From: Agapanthus africanus
Taxonomy: Eukaryota > Streptophyta > Magnoliopsida > Asparagales > Amaryllidaceae
DNA: 64,000 bases
Assembly: GCA_030015575.1 (NCBI GenBank)
Contig: JASDDO010000001.1
Location: forward strand, 319,395,595-319,459,594
Direction of reading: 5' to 3'
Part shown: positions 1 to 14,500 of the stretch, one piece after another
How positions within the stretch are numbered: position 1 is the first letter of the stretch
Layout of the letters: each line of letters opens with the position of its first letter
The notes under the pieces: model-generated
The model's input: only the letters and a program-made list of their open reading frames with translations
What the model was told of the DNA's origin: nothing
The model's database searches: none
Made by a program: the position numbers and the translations under genes

Positions 1-555
1 CCTCAAAACCTATTGAGACCCACATATAACAGGAGATCCCCACCAGAATCCACCGGAAGATCGACGGAAGCTGACCCGAAAAGGACTTCCATCAAATTAT
101 ACATTCCACTCTCTGCGATTCTCTCCAATTTAACGGCTAATCATTTTAATGTTTATAAAAAAATCGATCATCTACTCGTGCATTAAGGTGGTGGATGGAG
201 AAAGCAACCCTCAAAGCCATTCATCTAATTCAAAGATCTAAGTACAACCACCACAAATACCCGTTCGTGATGATGGAGTGACACGTGATAATAATACTCC
301 CCAAAACACATTTGAAAAAGAAGCGCACTACAACCTCGAGTTTACTATTCCATACAAATATCAGGCCACTCATTAATGAAATATGCGGAAATCTCTCCCA
401 GAGGAAGCTCTAATTAAACAATACATGTAACTATGACACAAGGACTATTTCCGCATGGTTGGAAGCCTTCATCCTCTATTCGGCCTTCCTTTATATAATA
501 ATCAAAGTCAATAATATTGAGCCTTCCAAGCAGAAGTTCTGTTTGTTAAATGAAC
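1..555 (-). other. Probable API5 3' UTR and downstream flank
   Basis: Lies directly after the API5 stop codon on the minus strand. It is AT-rich and I see no second gene in it. The UTR end cannot be fixed from sequence alone. Confidence 0.4.
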
Positions 556-766
556 TTAGCGATATCCTCTACCCCTTACACGGCTGCCAAAACCTCTACC
601 TCCTCTTCTGTTATTTCTCCCACCAACACCAGCATGAGGCAACCCTTCAAATGCTCTGTTCACTAGTTGGTTTCCCATAGGTCCGTCACTGCGTGATCTT
701 TTAGCCTTGTTATTATGGTTACTATTATCCGAACCCTTGGCAGAAGCAGCAGCAGTTCTCTTTGCC
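556..766 (-). CDS. API5: API5 terminal exon n, with stop
   Basis: Starts after gtatag, adds one base to complete a Gly codon, then reads 69 residues to TAA (556-558). It has a basic KAKRSRS cluster, the conserved [10 protein letters not shown] motif and an Arg/Gly-rich tail ending RGRGYR. Confidence 0.93.
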
Positions 767-3700
767 CTATACCCAAGTACCCACAGCAAAGCACGCATCA
801 GAAAGAAATTTGAATATACCATAAAGAGGGAAGAATAATGTCTTACCCGGGTGTAGAAGCATTTGAGACTGGTGAAGCCTTTGCAGGCTCCTTCCACGAT
901 AACTTGACTTTGTTATCACCGATAAATGTAGGAGCTTTTGAATGCAGCGGCTGGAATAGGGTAATATTAATATATTATAGTTATTACATAAACAGGACAT
1001 AATATAAGATTTCAGTGTTGTGGAGAAATGTGATTTGATTCCACTTCGTACCTGCGTCATTGCGAGTATATTGTAGCAAACACGCAGCCCAATGGTGCTT
1101 TTTTGTTGGTCTAATTTCTGTGTGAATTCATAGGAGTCTCATTTAGTTATGCGCGACAAATTATTTTGTTCATTGATACTATTTTATACCAAGAAAATCA
1201 CATGTGAGGTGATAACAAGGTATAAAGCTAAATTGCAGCAAGCACGGAACTGCCTGGAAACAAAACTCACAATTTTGGCCTTTTCATCTTCAGTCTTAGC
1301 TGCAGCCATTGCCTTTTTGTGTTCCGCCATACCTTGGGTTAGTTTCTTATTAGCTACCTTCACAACATCTTCAATGGAGCTTAACCTGCATCAACACAAC
1401 CAAGGACATCACTCCATTTCTTCAGGAAACTGACGACCAGACTGGTTCGCCGATATTATAATGCACATGATCCAATCTCAACATACTTGCACATATAAAG
1501 AGAAATAGGCAAAAGAAGTGCATAAACGTACAAAAGGAGGCTAGACTAAACAGGACTTGCACAATGTACAATATCAGCCATTGTTCAGACTGTAGCGAAA
1601 TCATAATGAAACCAAAACATAACAGGTGGAATAAGATGATTTGAAATATATATACAAGTGATCTATTGCAAACCGGTCCGCGTTTTTTAAAAACGGGAAC
1701 TCTCGATCCACGGCATATTTGAACGATCCGAACCGTTCAAGTTGATCACCCTACCTTCGAGTCAATATGTATGAAAAATCACAAGGTTTGAAGACCTCTA
1801 ACCCATACATCGGATGAGTGCAAAATGTGCAAAATGAACAGCTTTCAATATAGCAACATAAACTTTATCCGATATATGGGTTAGAGGTATTCAAATCCTT
1901 TGATTTTTCATACACAGAGACTCAAAGGTAGGGTGATCAACTTGAAAGGTTCGGATCGTTCATATATGTCGTGGATCTAAAGTTCCTGTTTTTAAAAATC
2001 GCGGACCGGTTTACAATAGAACGCTCCCCCCACACACATACTATTGTCGATCCCAAGTGCGGATGAGAAAGGGTGAATTGTTGTAGCTTTGTGATAGCCA
2101 ACGTAAAACATTGTGACATTCTATAACGTCAACCACAATAAAAATTTCGTTGATCCATAAAATCGTCGAATGCTATATAAACGATCTCGTGATTAAAAAC
2201 GTGTCTCATAAGAGCACTGGGGACATCTCATAACCGTCTTTGAGCGCCTCAGAAAATACAGCCTGAAAACGAATCCGCTGAAATGCGCTTTCGGAGTCTT
2301 ATCAGGAAAGTTCCTAGGATTCATAATCCGCCACCGAGGGATTGAAATTGAGCCTTCTAAAATCCGGGCAATTATCGAAACGACGTGCTACATCAAATCC
2401 CGAGTGTAGTGTTAAGCATGTAACAGCTTCTCATCGTATGGAGGATGCGCGCTACATCGGACCCCGGATATAGTATCAAATGAGTAAGGGTTTCATAGGA
2501 TCCTTCTAGGCTCTTGGAATATAGATTCACTTAAAGATAGATTAACTGAATTAGTGAATGCGAAGATTAAGAGAGTTGGCATTATGTGTTTGCAAGAAAC
2601 TAAGTAGGTAGATGAAAAAGATAGTTATACAGTCTTGGGGTTATAAGTTTTGATATACGGGTCGAGATAAAAATCGTAATGGGATAGGTGTAATCATAGA
2701 TAGCGGTTACTTGAGAATGTAGTTAAGATTAGGAGAAAAGGTGATGAGATTTTACTAGTTAAGCTTATTTTAGGTGGGAAGGTCTTTAATGTTATTAGTG
2801 CTTATGCACCACAAATAGGTCTTGATGACGTTAGTAAGCATCAATTTTGGGAGGATTAGACGAGATGATGCAAAAGATATCCAATAGAGAGAAGTTATTT
2901 ATTGGTGGTGATCTCAATGGACATGTAGGTATTGAGACTATCCATACAAGTATTGGTTTTGGACAGAGCAATGAAGCGGATAACTCGATTTATATTTAAC
3001 TTGTCTTATGACTTGATCTAGACTAATACTTGGTTTAGGAAAAGAGTCACTTAATCACCGTTATGAGTGGATCGAGTACAAACCAAATAAATTTTTTTCT
3101 GACTAAATGGGTATATAAAGGTTATTGCGTCGATTGTAAGATAGTACCAGGTGAGAGTGTAACCCATCAACATAGATTTTTAGTTCTAGATGTTTAGGTT
3201 AGAAGAGAACATGGGAAAATTAAACGCAAGTTAAAGCCTAAAATTAAGTGGTGGTGACTGAAAGAGGGTAACCAAGAAACCTTTGTATATCATGTAGTTC
3301 AAGGAGCGGATTGGAAGTTCGAATACAATTCAGACACAACAAGGAACAAGATAACTAGTTGCGTTAAGAGGGTCACTAGAGATCTACTTGGCGAGTCAAG
3401 GGGTGCTGCTCCACCATTTCAGGACACGTCATGGTGGAATGAAGAGCTAAAGGCTGCTATTAAAATCAGGAAGGATTCTTATAAAGATTTGAAGAGCATG
3501 GATGGAGAGAGATTTGAGAAGCAAAAGAAAGATATAAAGGAGGTTAAGAAAGTTGTTCGGAAAGTTAAAACTAAGGTCTACAATTGAGGCGTATGAGAAG
3601 TTAGACGCAAAAGAGACTAAAAATGAAATACATATGATTGCTTGGATGAAGAAAAGGAAGACCAGAGACTTAAGTTCGGTGAAGTATGTCAAAGATGGAG

Positions 3701-6111
3701 ATCGGACGGTTTTAATTTGAAATGACGATATCAAGAAAAGAAGATAATATTTTGACAAATTGTTCGATGAGAGCTTCACTGCGGATTTGGATGGACTTGT
3801 CATTCAATCTCAATATATAAACCGTGATTTCATACGTAAAATAAAAAACCTGAGGTTACAGAGGATTTGAAAAGGATGAAATTAAAAAAAAGCTGTTGGT
3901 CCAGACGGAATTCCTATTGAGGTATAGAGAAGCTTAAGAGAGATGGGCGTTAAGTGGTTGACGGACCTGTTTAATAAGATTTAGCAAACTAAAAAGATAC
4001 CAAATAAGTGGAGAAAGAGTATCCTTGTATCTCTCTACAAGAACAAGGGTGACATTAAGAGTTGTTCCAACTACCATGGAATAAAACTCGTGTCACGTCA
4101 TGAAACTTTGGGAGAGAGTGATTGAACACATGCTAAACCTGGATATTAAGATAACAAAGAACCGGTTTAGGTTCATGTCTGGACGATACATGACAGAGCA
4201 TATTCATTTGCTCCGTCAACTTGTCGGACACTTTCGAGAGAGAAGGAAAGCATATGGTTTTTATTGACTTAGAGAACTTACGACAGGTACCTAAAAAGGT
4301 ATTATGGTGGACAATAATAAAGAAGAGAATCTTAATCAAGTACATTGAAATATCAAGAACATGTATGAGGGAGTAATTGCAAATATAAGAACTTGTGACC
4401 GCCTAACGAGTGGTTTTCTGACCATAATGGGCTTGCACGAAGGATCTGCATTAAGTTTATTCTTATTTGTCATAGTGATGGATGAGTTACTAGAATTGTC
4501 TATGATGAGATACCTTGGTGCATGTTATTCGCTGATGACATTATTCTGGTAAATATGACGAAGGCAGGGGTTAATGCCAAATTGGAGTTATGGAGGCAAA
4601 CGATAAAATCTCGGAGGTTTAGACTGAGTAGTTCTAAGACAGCATATATGCAATGCAAACTTAGCAAATAGAGAAGCCAAGATCATACTGATATAACACT
4701 GGATGGGCAAAAGATGTCGAATGATCAATTTAGATATTTAGATTCCATCATCCAAAAGAAAGGGAAGATCGATAGCAGTGTCAACCAGAGAATTCAAACA
4801 TGTTGGTTGAGATGAAGGAGCACAATGGGGATTTTGTGCGATCGCAACTTTCCGTCAAGATTGAAGGGTATCGAAGCGCTATTAGGAATACCTTATTATA
4901 TGGTACGGAATGCTGGACTCCTAAGAAATATCATGCACAGAAGATGAATGCAGTGGAGATGCGCATACTTCGCCGGATGTGTGGTAACACTAGAAAAAAT
5001 AAGGTGCAAAGGTTGGTGTAGCACGTGTGAAGGAGAAAATGCGAGAAAACTGTCCAAGATAGTTTGGTCATGTGCGAAGCAAACCTACAGAAGCATCGGT
5101 CCGACAAATGGATGTTCTCGATTTAGGCCAAGTCAAAAGGGCTAAAGGAAGATCGAAGAAAACGTGGATGAAGGCAATACGAAAAGATATGGATGCCAAA
5201 GGCCTTGATACAAGTTTATAGTTCGATAGTAGTGAGTGGAGACGAAGAATTCATGTGATCGATCCGGCGTGATTCTTATGTGGTTCATGTAGCTTACTCA
5301 TATGCTTGGGATAAAAGCTCGGTTGTTTACACACAGAGAGAGAGATAATTATGGAGGAAAGGTGCCATAGGAAGGCATTTCCTCCTATGCGTCAAAAAAA
5401 TGCACTCCATAATTTTATTCAACGATCGGCACACGTCATCTTTATCATCTAGGATGTAGATACACCAAATTTCATATGATTCTACCATCTTTTCATCGTT
5501 AATTTAACGAGTACAAAATTAACTGTTTACCGACAGCGAAACTTTTTACATTGCTAACTCAACGGTGAAAAGTGGTAAAATCACATGAAATTCGGTGTAT
5601 CCACATCTTAGATGATAAGATTGTTGAATAAAATGGCGGAGGATGTAGTTTTTTAAGCCACCTGAAGAGAAAACCTCCTCGGGTCACTTTTCTTCATATA
5701 TATATATATATATATAAAGAGAGAGAGGTGTTAATGGAGGAAAGAGGCCATAGGAGGGAATTTCCTCCTATGGCGTCGAAAAAATACACCCCCCTCATTT
5801 TTTCCGACGATCGGCACCCACCATCTTCATCGTTATCATCTCAGATGTGGGTATACCAAATTTCATGTGATTCTACAGCCTTTTCGCCGTCGATTTAGTG
5901 GGTTCAAAATTAACGGTTTACCGACAATAGAACTTTTTACATTGCTAAATCAACGGTGAAAAGGTTGTAGAATCACATGAAATTTGGTGTACCCACATCT
6001 TAGATGATAACGATGAAGATGGTGGGTGCCGATCGACGGAAAAAATGAGGGAGTGTATTTGTTTGACGCCATAGGAGGAAATTCCTTCCTATGGCATCTT
6101 TCCTCCATTAT

Positions 6112-6148
<37 letters not shown>

Positions 6149-8559
6149 TTGAGCCAACAAATGTCATCTTCATTATCTCAAATTCTACATAACATAGCTT
6201 AATGTATAAGCTTAAAAGCATTTTAAAGATCCATCATAGACCTATGGGCTCATCGATTATAGGCACATGTTTTTCCAGTGTTACCGTGTAAAAATAAAAA
6301 AGATTTAAATTGGCAAAAGTTTATATCTTCTCTAATTCTCATCTCCCTTTCCCATCCCTACCCCAACCCTCGCCCCAAAAATAACAAAAAAAACCCTCTT
6401 TTTAGTTCTCATTCTTTCTCAAATTCAGTGTACCAATGATCCATGGACATACGTAGTAAGGCCATATTCTGACTTGGAAATGGTGTTGGTCATGGAAATT
6501 AGGCACGGTTAGAAATGAACGCTCAGATGTTGTCTGTGAATACACATGTATGCATGTATGTCAGGACTTCCATATCTAAGGTTGGTAAAGTGAAAAATAA
6601 CGAACAAAATTAAATATCATGTCAACAATTTGCTAAGAAAACCATCTTTAATACTCGTAGAAAATGTTATATATGACTATCCAACATTGTTGCAAAGGTC
6701 CAACCAAATGCTATACATAAATGAACATGCATGTCGCTCTACAATCTACATGCGGCTAGACCCTGCCATCATTTACAACAGTTCACCATAGACTAAATCC
6801 TTGCAATTATAGAACAAAACATACACATCAATAATATTTATACATCCTTGACAAAATACTACCACACCTATTGTTGGATATAGGTGCTTTGAAGGCGATT
6901 ATTGCAATTATACATTAACCTATATGAATAGAACATTCTTGCTCGACATGATAGTATGATATCTGGTTAGTCTTTATCATTCATGTGTATATGTTTTACT
7001 TGTTATTATGTATCGTTAATACATATTGATAAAACCCTTAAGATTTCTGATTGACTACCAGGATTATGATGCGATCATACTAGTGAGGCATAGGTAGTCC
7101 ATAAGCACATCCTTAAATATTTCTAGTCATGGAAGTATCGAGACTGGGCATCGGTATTTCAGAATAGACTATTGTATACATTTCTTGACCCGGACCGGGG
7201 AGTGTTAGTGATATGTATGCCCTAGATGCCATTATTGTATGATATAGTGGATGCTTGGACATATATAAAGAAGACTTTCTTGCTCGACATGATAGTATGA
7301 TATCTGGTTGCCTTTATCTCAACATATTCACTGGTATTATTATACTGTCTCTCATATTCATGCTGATAAAGCCCTTAGGGTGTAGTCTTGACTACCAGGA
7401 CTATGATGCGAATCATACTAATGGGACCTGGGTAGTCCATAAGCACATCCTTCAATTGTTCCTAGTCGAGAGAATATCGAGATAGGGCATCGATACTCCA
7501 GAGTAGACTAGTGTGTACGTTTCTTGAACCTGTATGGGGCTATGGTTGATCCCTCGTCTATTGGTGTTTGACATCAAAGATTGTACACAGGTGCTCATTA
7601 AAGAACAGGTACATCGAACATGACTCGCCGAGAACTCTTAAATGGTACTATACCTATCGTCAGATAGCAGTTCTCTGGTGACACCAGTACAGGTTAGTCT
7701 GTAGACCCGAGATCGTCATAGAGTCTTGTGTGGTTCCCACTGTGTTTTGATTTCCCCCCTACCACAGCTCAAAGAAGTCGTGCAAACAGGTGGATTTTGG
7801 GTACAGTTCCGAGTCACATGGAAGCAATGAGCGATAGGAGGGGTTTCTTCTCTCCCGGTATAGGGAGTTGATGTTGCGCTATACTCGATTGGTTATAACA
7901 GGAAGTCCCTGGTCATGGCTGTTGATGAGATTTACTGATAAGTGTTGTCAGTAGTTTCTCGTACCGTTATAGGCATTACATCGGTATGACTTATCAAGTT
8001 ATTGGGGTCTGACGATTCCACCTCCAGACTCGATATGCGACATATCAGACGAAGAGACTTGACTGTACGGTAAGTGTTACTTATAGACTTCATGTGAATT
8101 TAGACAAGCTTGCTTGTTGATCTTCTATTCGCTCAATACCTAGGTAGCCGTTATGTCCAGCTAGTACCGCTGACGGCTTGTGAGTGACTGATGTGATCAT
8201 CACCCACTGCTGGCGTATTGACTTTAGAGTCCTACAAAAAAGTTTCCTGGTTCAAGCGAAACAAAGCAGGGCAATATGCTGATATGTGCGGGGGCCTGAT
8301 TAAATAGAGTATATGATACCGTATTCTAATATGACGATTATTTGATATCAGTTGGGTTATATGTGATATAACCGGATTATTGAATTAAGTGTTGATTTCA
8401 TAATGTGATATACATATAAATGATATTAGTCGGTTATATGTGATATAACCGGATTATTAAATCTAAGTGTTGATTTAATAATATAATATATATATATTTA
8501 TATTTATATTTGATATAATTGTATATTGACTAATATTATTAGCTCATAAATTATTCATA

Positions 8560-8590
<31 letters not shown>

Positions 8591-11500
8591 TATATGAAGC
8601 ATGGCATGGATTTTCTATTTTTAGAAAATAGAAATTGAGGAGGAAAATAGGGAGACTTTTTGTGGTATGAAGAAAAGCATGGCTTGTTCTTTTTTTATAT
8701 ATTCATTTGCTTGCACTATTGAAGCATGGCTACAATTTTTAATGGTTAAAAATTGTATGCTTCAATAATGTGTAAGCTTTGAAGAGCCATTCAACACTTC
8801 ATTCGAGACTTGAGTGATTTTTTCCTCACTTCAGCTCCTTGCTCTCTCCATTTTCTTCACCTCTTCCTCCAAGCTCAATCTCTCACATGAGTTGTGACCC
8901 CTTGAGCTTGTGAGTGTTGGTTATAGTGCCCTCAAGTCAATTATTGGATCGCAGGCAGGCGATTGCGATGATTGAAAGAGGACCTATACCGGTAGAACTG
9001 TAACGTCTTCAAAATAATAAAATATGATTTTTGGGAAATTTTATAATTTAATATTATTTTAATGAATATTTTAATATTCTGGTATAATTAAATACAGATA
9101 AATGAGGAAAAATTATGGAAAATTCTAAAATAAGGTATTTTAAGGAATTGCCTCGTTTTCTGTGCATGCCCCCATTTCCTCTAGTTTTGACCCTGAGTAT
9201 GTCTAGTTTTGACTGATTCCATCTAGGGTGAAATCTGGGTTGATTTTCCTATGTTGGTGTATAATTTGGGATTTGTTTTAGCATGGATTTTGGTATTTGG
9301 TGATTCATTCCTGTCGGGTGGCGTTTGGACGTCAACGACAAGTGGATTTTGATTGTGTTTACATGCGAGTCGATGGGTTTTTACCTATGCGGGTAGCTTG
9401 TGCCATTTTGGTTTCCAATGTGATTTTCATGTGCTTTAGCATTGTGATATACTTGTAGGTACCCCGCGTGATGTTGAGGCAAAGGAGGTGAAGATACCGA
9501 CATCGGCTTTGGCACACAAGAAGCAAGGTGAGTAGATTTATATCTACGGGGAGAAGTCGGGTGGATGGCGTATAGCACCCCCGCAGTCCGTGGTGATGTA
9601 TACGAATACGTATACACACGAATATTTATTATGTGTTGTTTAGGGTTATTGATGGTAATAATGATATTTTGATGATAAGAATATATTGGTTTAGTATAGT
9701 GCGAACCCTAGAGTAGTGGTTGCACTCACACATACATTTACACACATACTTGCATTCATTCTTTCATTTATTAGAGTGCATATGATGGTGCGTATATCTA
9801 CACATGGGTATGGGACTATGTGTTTATATACGGGATTGGAGGATGATACGTGGTTTGAGATGATACTTGATGTGAGGCCGTGAGATCGGCGATGTGACAT
9901 AGTTTGCCTTTGAGGTGCGATATGATAGTTTTAGCGGGCCTTTGGACATGTGCTTTACCCGCATTCATATTTTATAGATGGTGTCGATTTGTACTAGACT
10001 TACAGTAGTACCCCAGATTGTGTGATCTGATGATAAGTGATACCTGATATGTGATGAGATAGTGTGATATTGACCCCTACCCAGCTATTGGGATGCCGTA
10101 CGACGATTTACCGTACGAGCCGATATTGATGATAGATCCGCACTCATGACTCGAGGATATCATACGATATGTTATTGAGGCGAGATCACCGACTATCATA
10201 TCTATATTTATATATTGACTCAGATTAGGTGGTTTCATACCCCTCCTGTCTAGATTATTTAGTAGACATTAGACTAGACCGAGTCATACCTATTTCAAAA
10301 CTAACGAATCGGGGATATTTTAAAGATAAGCAGAAGGGTTATACGGATATTTTCAAATGATGCATCTTTTCTTAAAACACCGTAGCCCTTACTTTACCAA
10401 AAGCCCTGATTCGTCTTATTTCAAAAGGCAAGGTTGCATGACATATCTATTGGGGCAGGTTCTGTACTTTTGCGTTGATCATTCGTTTCCGCATATTCCT
10501 GCTATTTGCATTGCATCGCTTGTATTGTTGTGACATTCAGTCATGCTGCTAGGACACCAGCACCATTATCGATGATGCATATGTTCCACGTACACTTGTT
10601 GCCGGCTCACACACTCATCATCGATAATTGCCATGTCACTACACTATAGTACTATTGCATTCATGATATGATTCTGGCATGGCATATTGTACACTTATAC
10701 CTGTACACATATATAGATGATTCTAGCTTGATTGGGGATTTGGGAACCGCAAGATACTCTTTAAAAACAGATTCCTTTTAAAAGAGCGGTCTCCCTCGAT
10801 ATGTGCACATTATTATTCCATGTTGCATGACTTACTGATATGCTTGCATTACTGTTACATGCCGCATACATCATGCTTTGACTGTACGCATTGAGATATG
10901 TTGTTTCTATGATATTTCTGGATTTGGGAACCGAGGGTATTTCAAAAGAGAATATGTCATTTCTTTAAAAACCCGGTTACCCTTGATATGATATTTCAGT
11001 GCGTCCACCATGTGTTTTCTCGGTGCTGAGAGCGACATGTGAAACCCGAATCGAGGAGTGGATGAGCCGATTGCGGGTACATGGTGGACCCGGTATGGTT
11101 CCCCTCGGCAAGATGATCGATGAGCTTTGCCGATTGAGCCTGGAGGCGGACGAGTACCTACCGGTGATTGGTTGGACCTGACGGTTATCCGGAGTATACC
11201 GACCAGAGTCGATAGATGTTTTGGGCATACTGCCGGGGCCGAGGGCCGATACCGCAGACAGAGCCCGCGGGCCGATCCGGACTGACGGAGCCCGATATAT
11301 GAGGATTTACGTGCCGATGCTGGGCACAGTTTTCATGATGTTTTCGGGTGTCGATGCTGGGCACCCTGGTTCCATGATTTTGATGTGTCGCGAGGGACAC
11401 GGGTGGTTATATCCTCATATTTTTTCCTATGCACATGATTCATGATATTTACATGCATGGTGGTTATTGTCAGTGGGTGACGAGTGGACGGGATCCACGA

Positions 11501-14500
11501 GTGTGCAGATTTGATTACATTGGTTATACCTCATATTCATGACATGCTATTACCTGAGGCACTAGCACGAGCACTTGGCACTACACTCATGTATAGAGAT
11601 TACATTGCCAGTTTAGCATGCTTCAGCTTTATTCATATTGAGGTTTATTTATTATCTGATCGTATTGACCTAGGATAGGTCATGCATTCGATCTCTGCTT
11701 GTAGATATTTTCTATTCACGAGTTGGCAACTCACCCCCGTTGTGCCCCAGTTCTTGCAGGTTTTTGCCGTACAGATTCTATAGCGGCATTTCTGGCACAC
11801 TGCTTCCTATGGGTGTCTTGCTTGGTTAGGTGGGTTCTTTGTATCAGAACCGCCATTGTTCATGTATTTTTATTGTATCTAGAATTGTCCATCAACCAAA
11901 ACTTGTAGTTTGTTTCAGACTTAGAAATCAGTGTTGTATTGTTTCGACCTTAGAGTCGCGCTTGTAGTATTGCGGTTTTCTGGTTGTTTTTGAGTTTCTT
12001 TTCAGTTTTGATCCTCGCCCCTTGGCGTTGTATATTATTATTGCTTGCGTGGTTGTGACCGTCGATTGACGAAGAGCTAGCTCCCGCTTGGGGATGCCTT
12101 TTATCATGTCATATATATTATTCTTGTTGTACCCCGTTCGGGGCCAGTTTTTACAAAGGAAACTCTGCCGAAATTTTCAGGAAAAATTACACATTTTAAA
12201 AAAATTCATATTCGGCTTAGTTATTTAAAAACTTGATTTTCAAACATGTTTTCTTTACCTCTTAAAACTAATTTTCCCTATTTACTCCTTAAATGGTTTT
12301 AGATTTCTGGGCTTTTGGCTTACTTGGATCAGATGGGGTCCTATAGACTTCATATGGTTCGAGGGCCAGTCACGTGCTCTTTCGGGTCATGACAAAGTTG
12401 GTATCAGAGCCAGGTTGACCTTGGTTCGAGTCTAAGTTTGACTATGTGGAGCCTAGGGCGTTACTTATATACGGAACTTAGGCTTGACCTTACGGAACTT
12501 AGACTTGGTCGAGGGGGTATTAGACCCGAACTTTCTTCGTGTAGGATGACCCTTGGTTGATGGAATAGGTGACTAAAGTAGAGTGACGTACCGTTGGTAT
12601 GTTCCGCGGCATACTTACGACACGCCACTCCGCTTAAGAAACCTTAGGTTGTACATTTCCTTGCATTGTGTCATATTCCTTCCTATGATCTATCTTCATC
12701 GATACTGGTTGTGGTTTTGCTGCCGCGATTGCACGGGCAGAGTGAGCTACGGTTCGAGTTGTCAGCATGAGCTCGTCGCGGACGAGGGCTGACCGGGGCG
12801 TGATTCCAGAGACATACGGTTGCATTGAGGCTTCGTATTTTGTGTTTCCGCACTTTGAGCGTTTGACAGATCGCTGTTGCGAGATTTCTCGGATGTACCG
12901 GACGGTACCAGAGGATTGAGCCACTGATAGAGGCCAGCCAGGATGTGATGACTGCTGATATATCGCTTATTCATGATGGTTGAGGCGCTGCTTAGCGTAC
13001 CGACGAATGAGCCAGTTGTTGCTGCGAGTGATGAGATATCGCCCAGATGATTGGAGCTACTGCAGCATGAGCATATTCTTAGAGATATGGTAGTGAGTCG
13101 CTAGTCACCGAGGATGAATGACTAGGACATGTGGTTCGTTCGCTTACCCCGATGCGAGGTCATCAGATAGATTGATTCCAGCTAGAGGCGACTTCACGCA
13201 GATTCGTTGAGAGTCGATTGAGACGATCGAAGGTCAGGAACCCATTTTCCAAGTTTAAAGTATACGGAAAGACATGCAGGTGATTCTATGGACCCTCTAG
13301 AAGAATGAAACCCTAACTCGACTTAATGACCGTGTGAAAGCCTTTGAACCTTAGGGTTTGCGGCAGTTCCTCGGCGCCATTAGTGAGGCTTGGGTTTGCC
13401 CTTCTACGGCTGGACCACCGACGCTGTGGCATGTACTTTATACTATTAAACTGTACCCGAGATGTTGAGCTCATGGGGGATTGTGAGGTTCTGACGAGTC
13501 GATCGGATGATTCGACATCATTCGGATATCATGTGATGGGACACTGCTTGGGAGACTCCAGATACGAGCATAGCCGTCGGAGCGCAGTCTGTGTAGCCAT
13601 GATGAGATGAGTCCGAATCAGTCGATAGTGGAGCAAGGTGGAGTAAAGAGTTTGCACGAGATTTCGACGAGATGACGTTCCACTCCGCTGACATCAGAGA
13701 TGCGATATGCACGCTGAGGACGTGTTCGGCTAGATATCTTCTACTGAGTGATGAAGATACTGAGTTCGTGATTTCGAGTCCGTGTTAGAGACTTCGGGTG
13801 GACCGTAGCCGAGGACATTGCAGTGTGCAGATAAAGACGCGACGTCGAATGGTCGATGATACAGACAAGCGGGACAAGAAGTTCGTGCGAGAGGCAGACG
13901 AGCTGTTACTACACCCCGTTAAGATTAAAGGCCGGACATGCATACAGAGGCGCAGAGATGCGACCAGCTTCCGAGGAGATGTTGTACTAAGGACGCAGAG
14001 GTCCAGAGAGCGAGAAAAGATTACGCCAGAGTACCAGCCTCCTTACAGTTTGGCTTAGGCAAGATCAGAAGAGACCTTGAGTAGGATTCCTTCCAGTACA
14101 CTGCTGCAATAAGAGTTGCACCCAGGATCGGATGTGTGATATGCATTCAGAGGACCCGAGGTCGGCGCCAGAGATGTGCTGCTTTACGAGCGGTCGTGAG
14201 GATTGACCGAGAGATGACCAGGGAAGTGCAAGAACGGAATCGTTCCTGTCAGCACACCTGACCGGGCCGATGAGCCGATGGATTGCGAGTTGGTAATCTA
14301 CAGGAAAGATCAGGAACCAGAGGCAGAGGACGCCAGCCGCGAGCAAGAGGCAAGTAGATATCTTGCGCCGCTAGCATCGGATGTACCGGTACCTTCTCGA
14401 CCCTGAAGAAAGGTATACCGACGACGGTAATTATGATTTGTGATTTTGTGATTTGATTATCACGTATCCGTTGCTTTGGATTTCGGTATTTTGGGCGATC

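Noticed and set aside
9359..11908. Short ORFs repeated at 16418-18967
   Set aside because: Both sets are the same non-coding LTR sequence in the two LARD LTRs.
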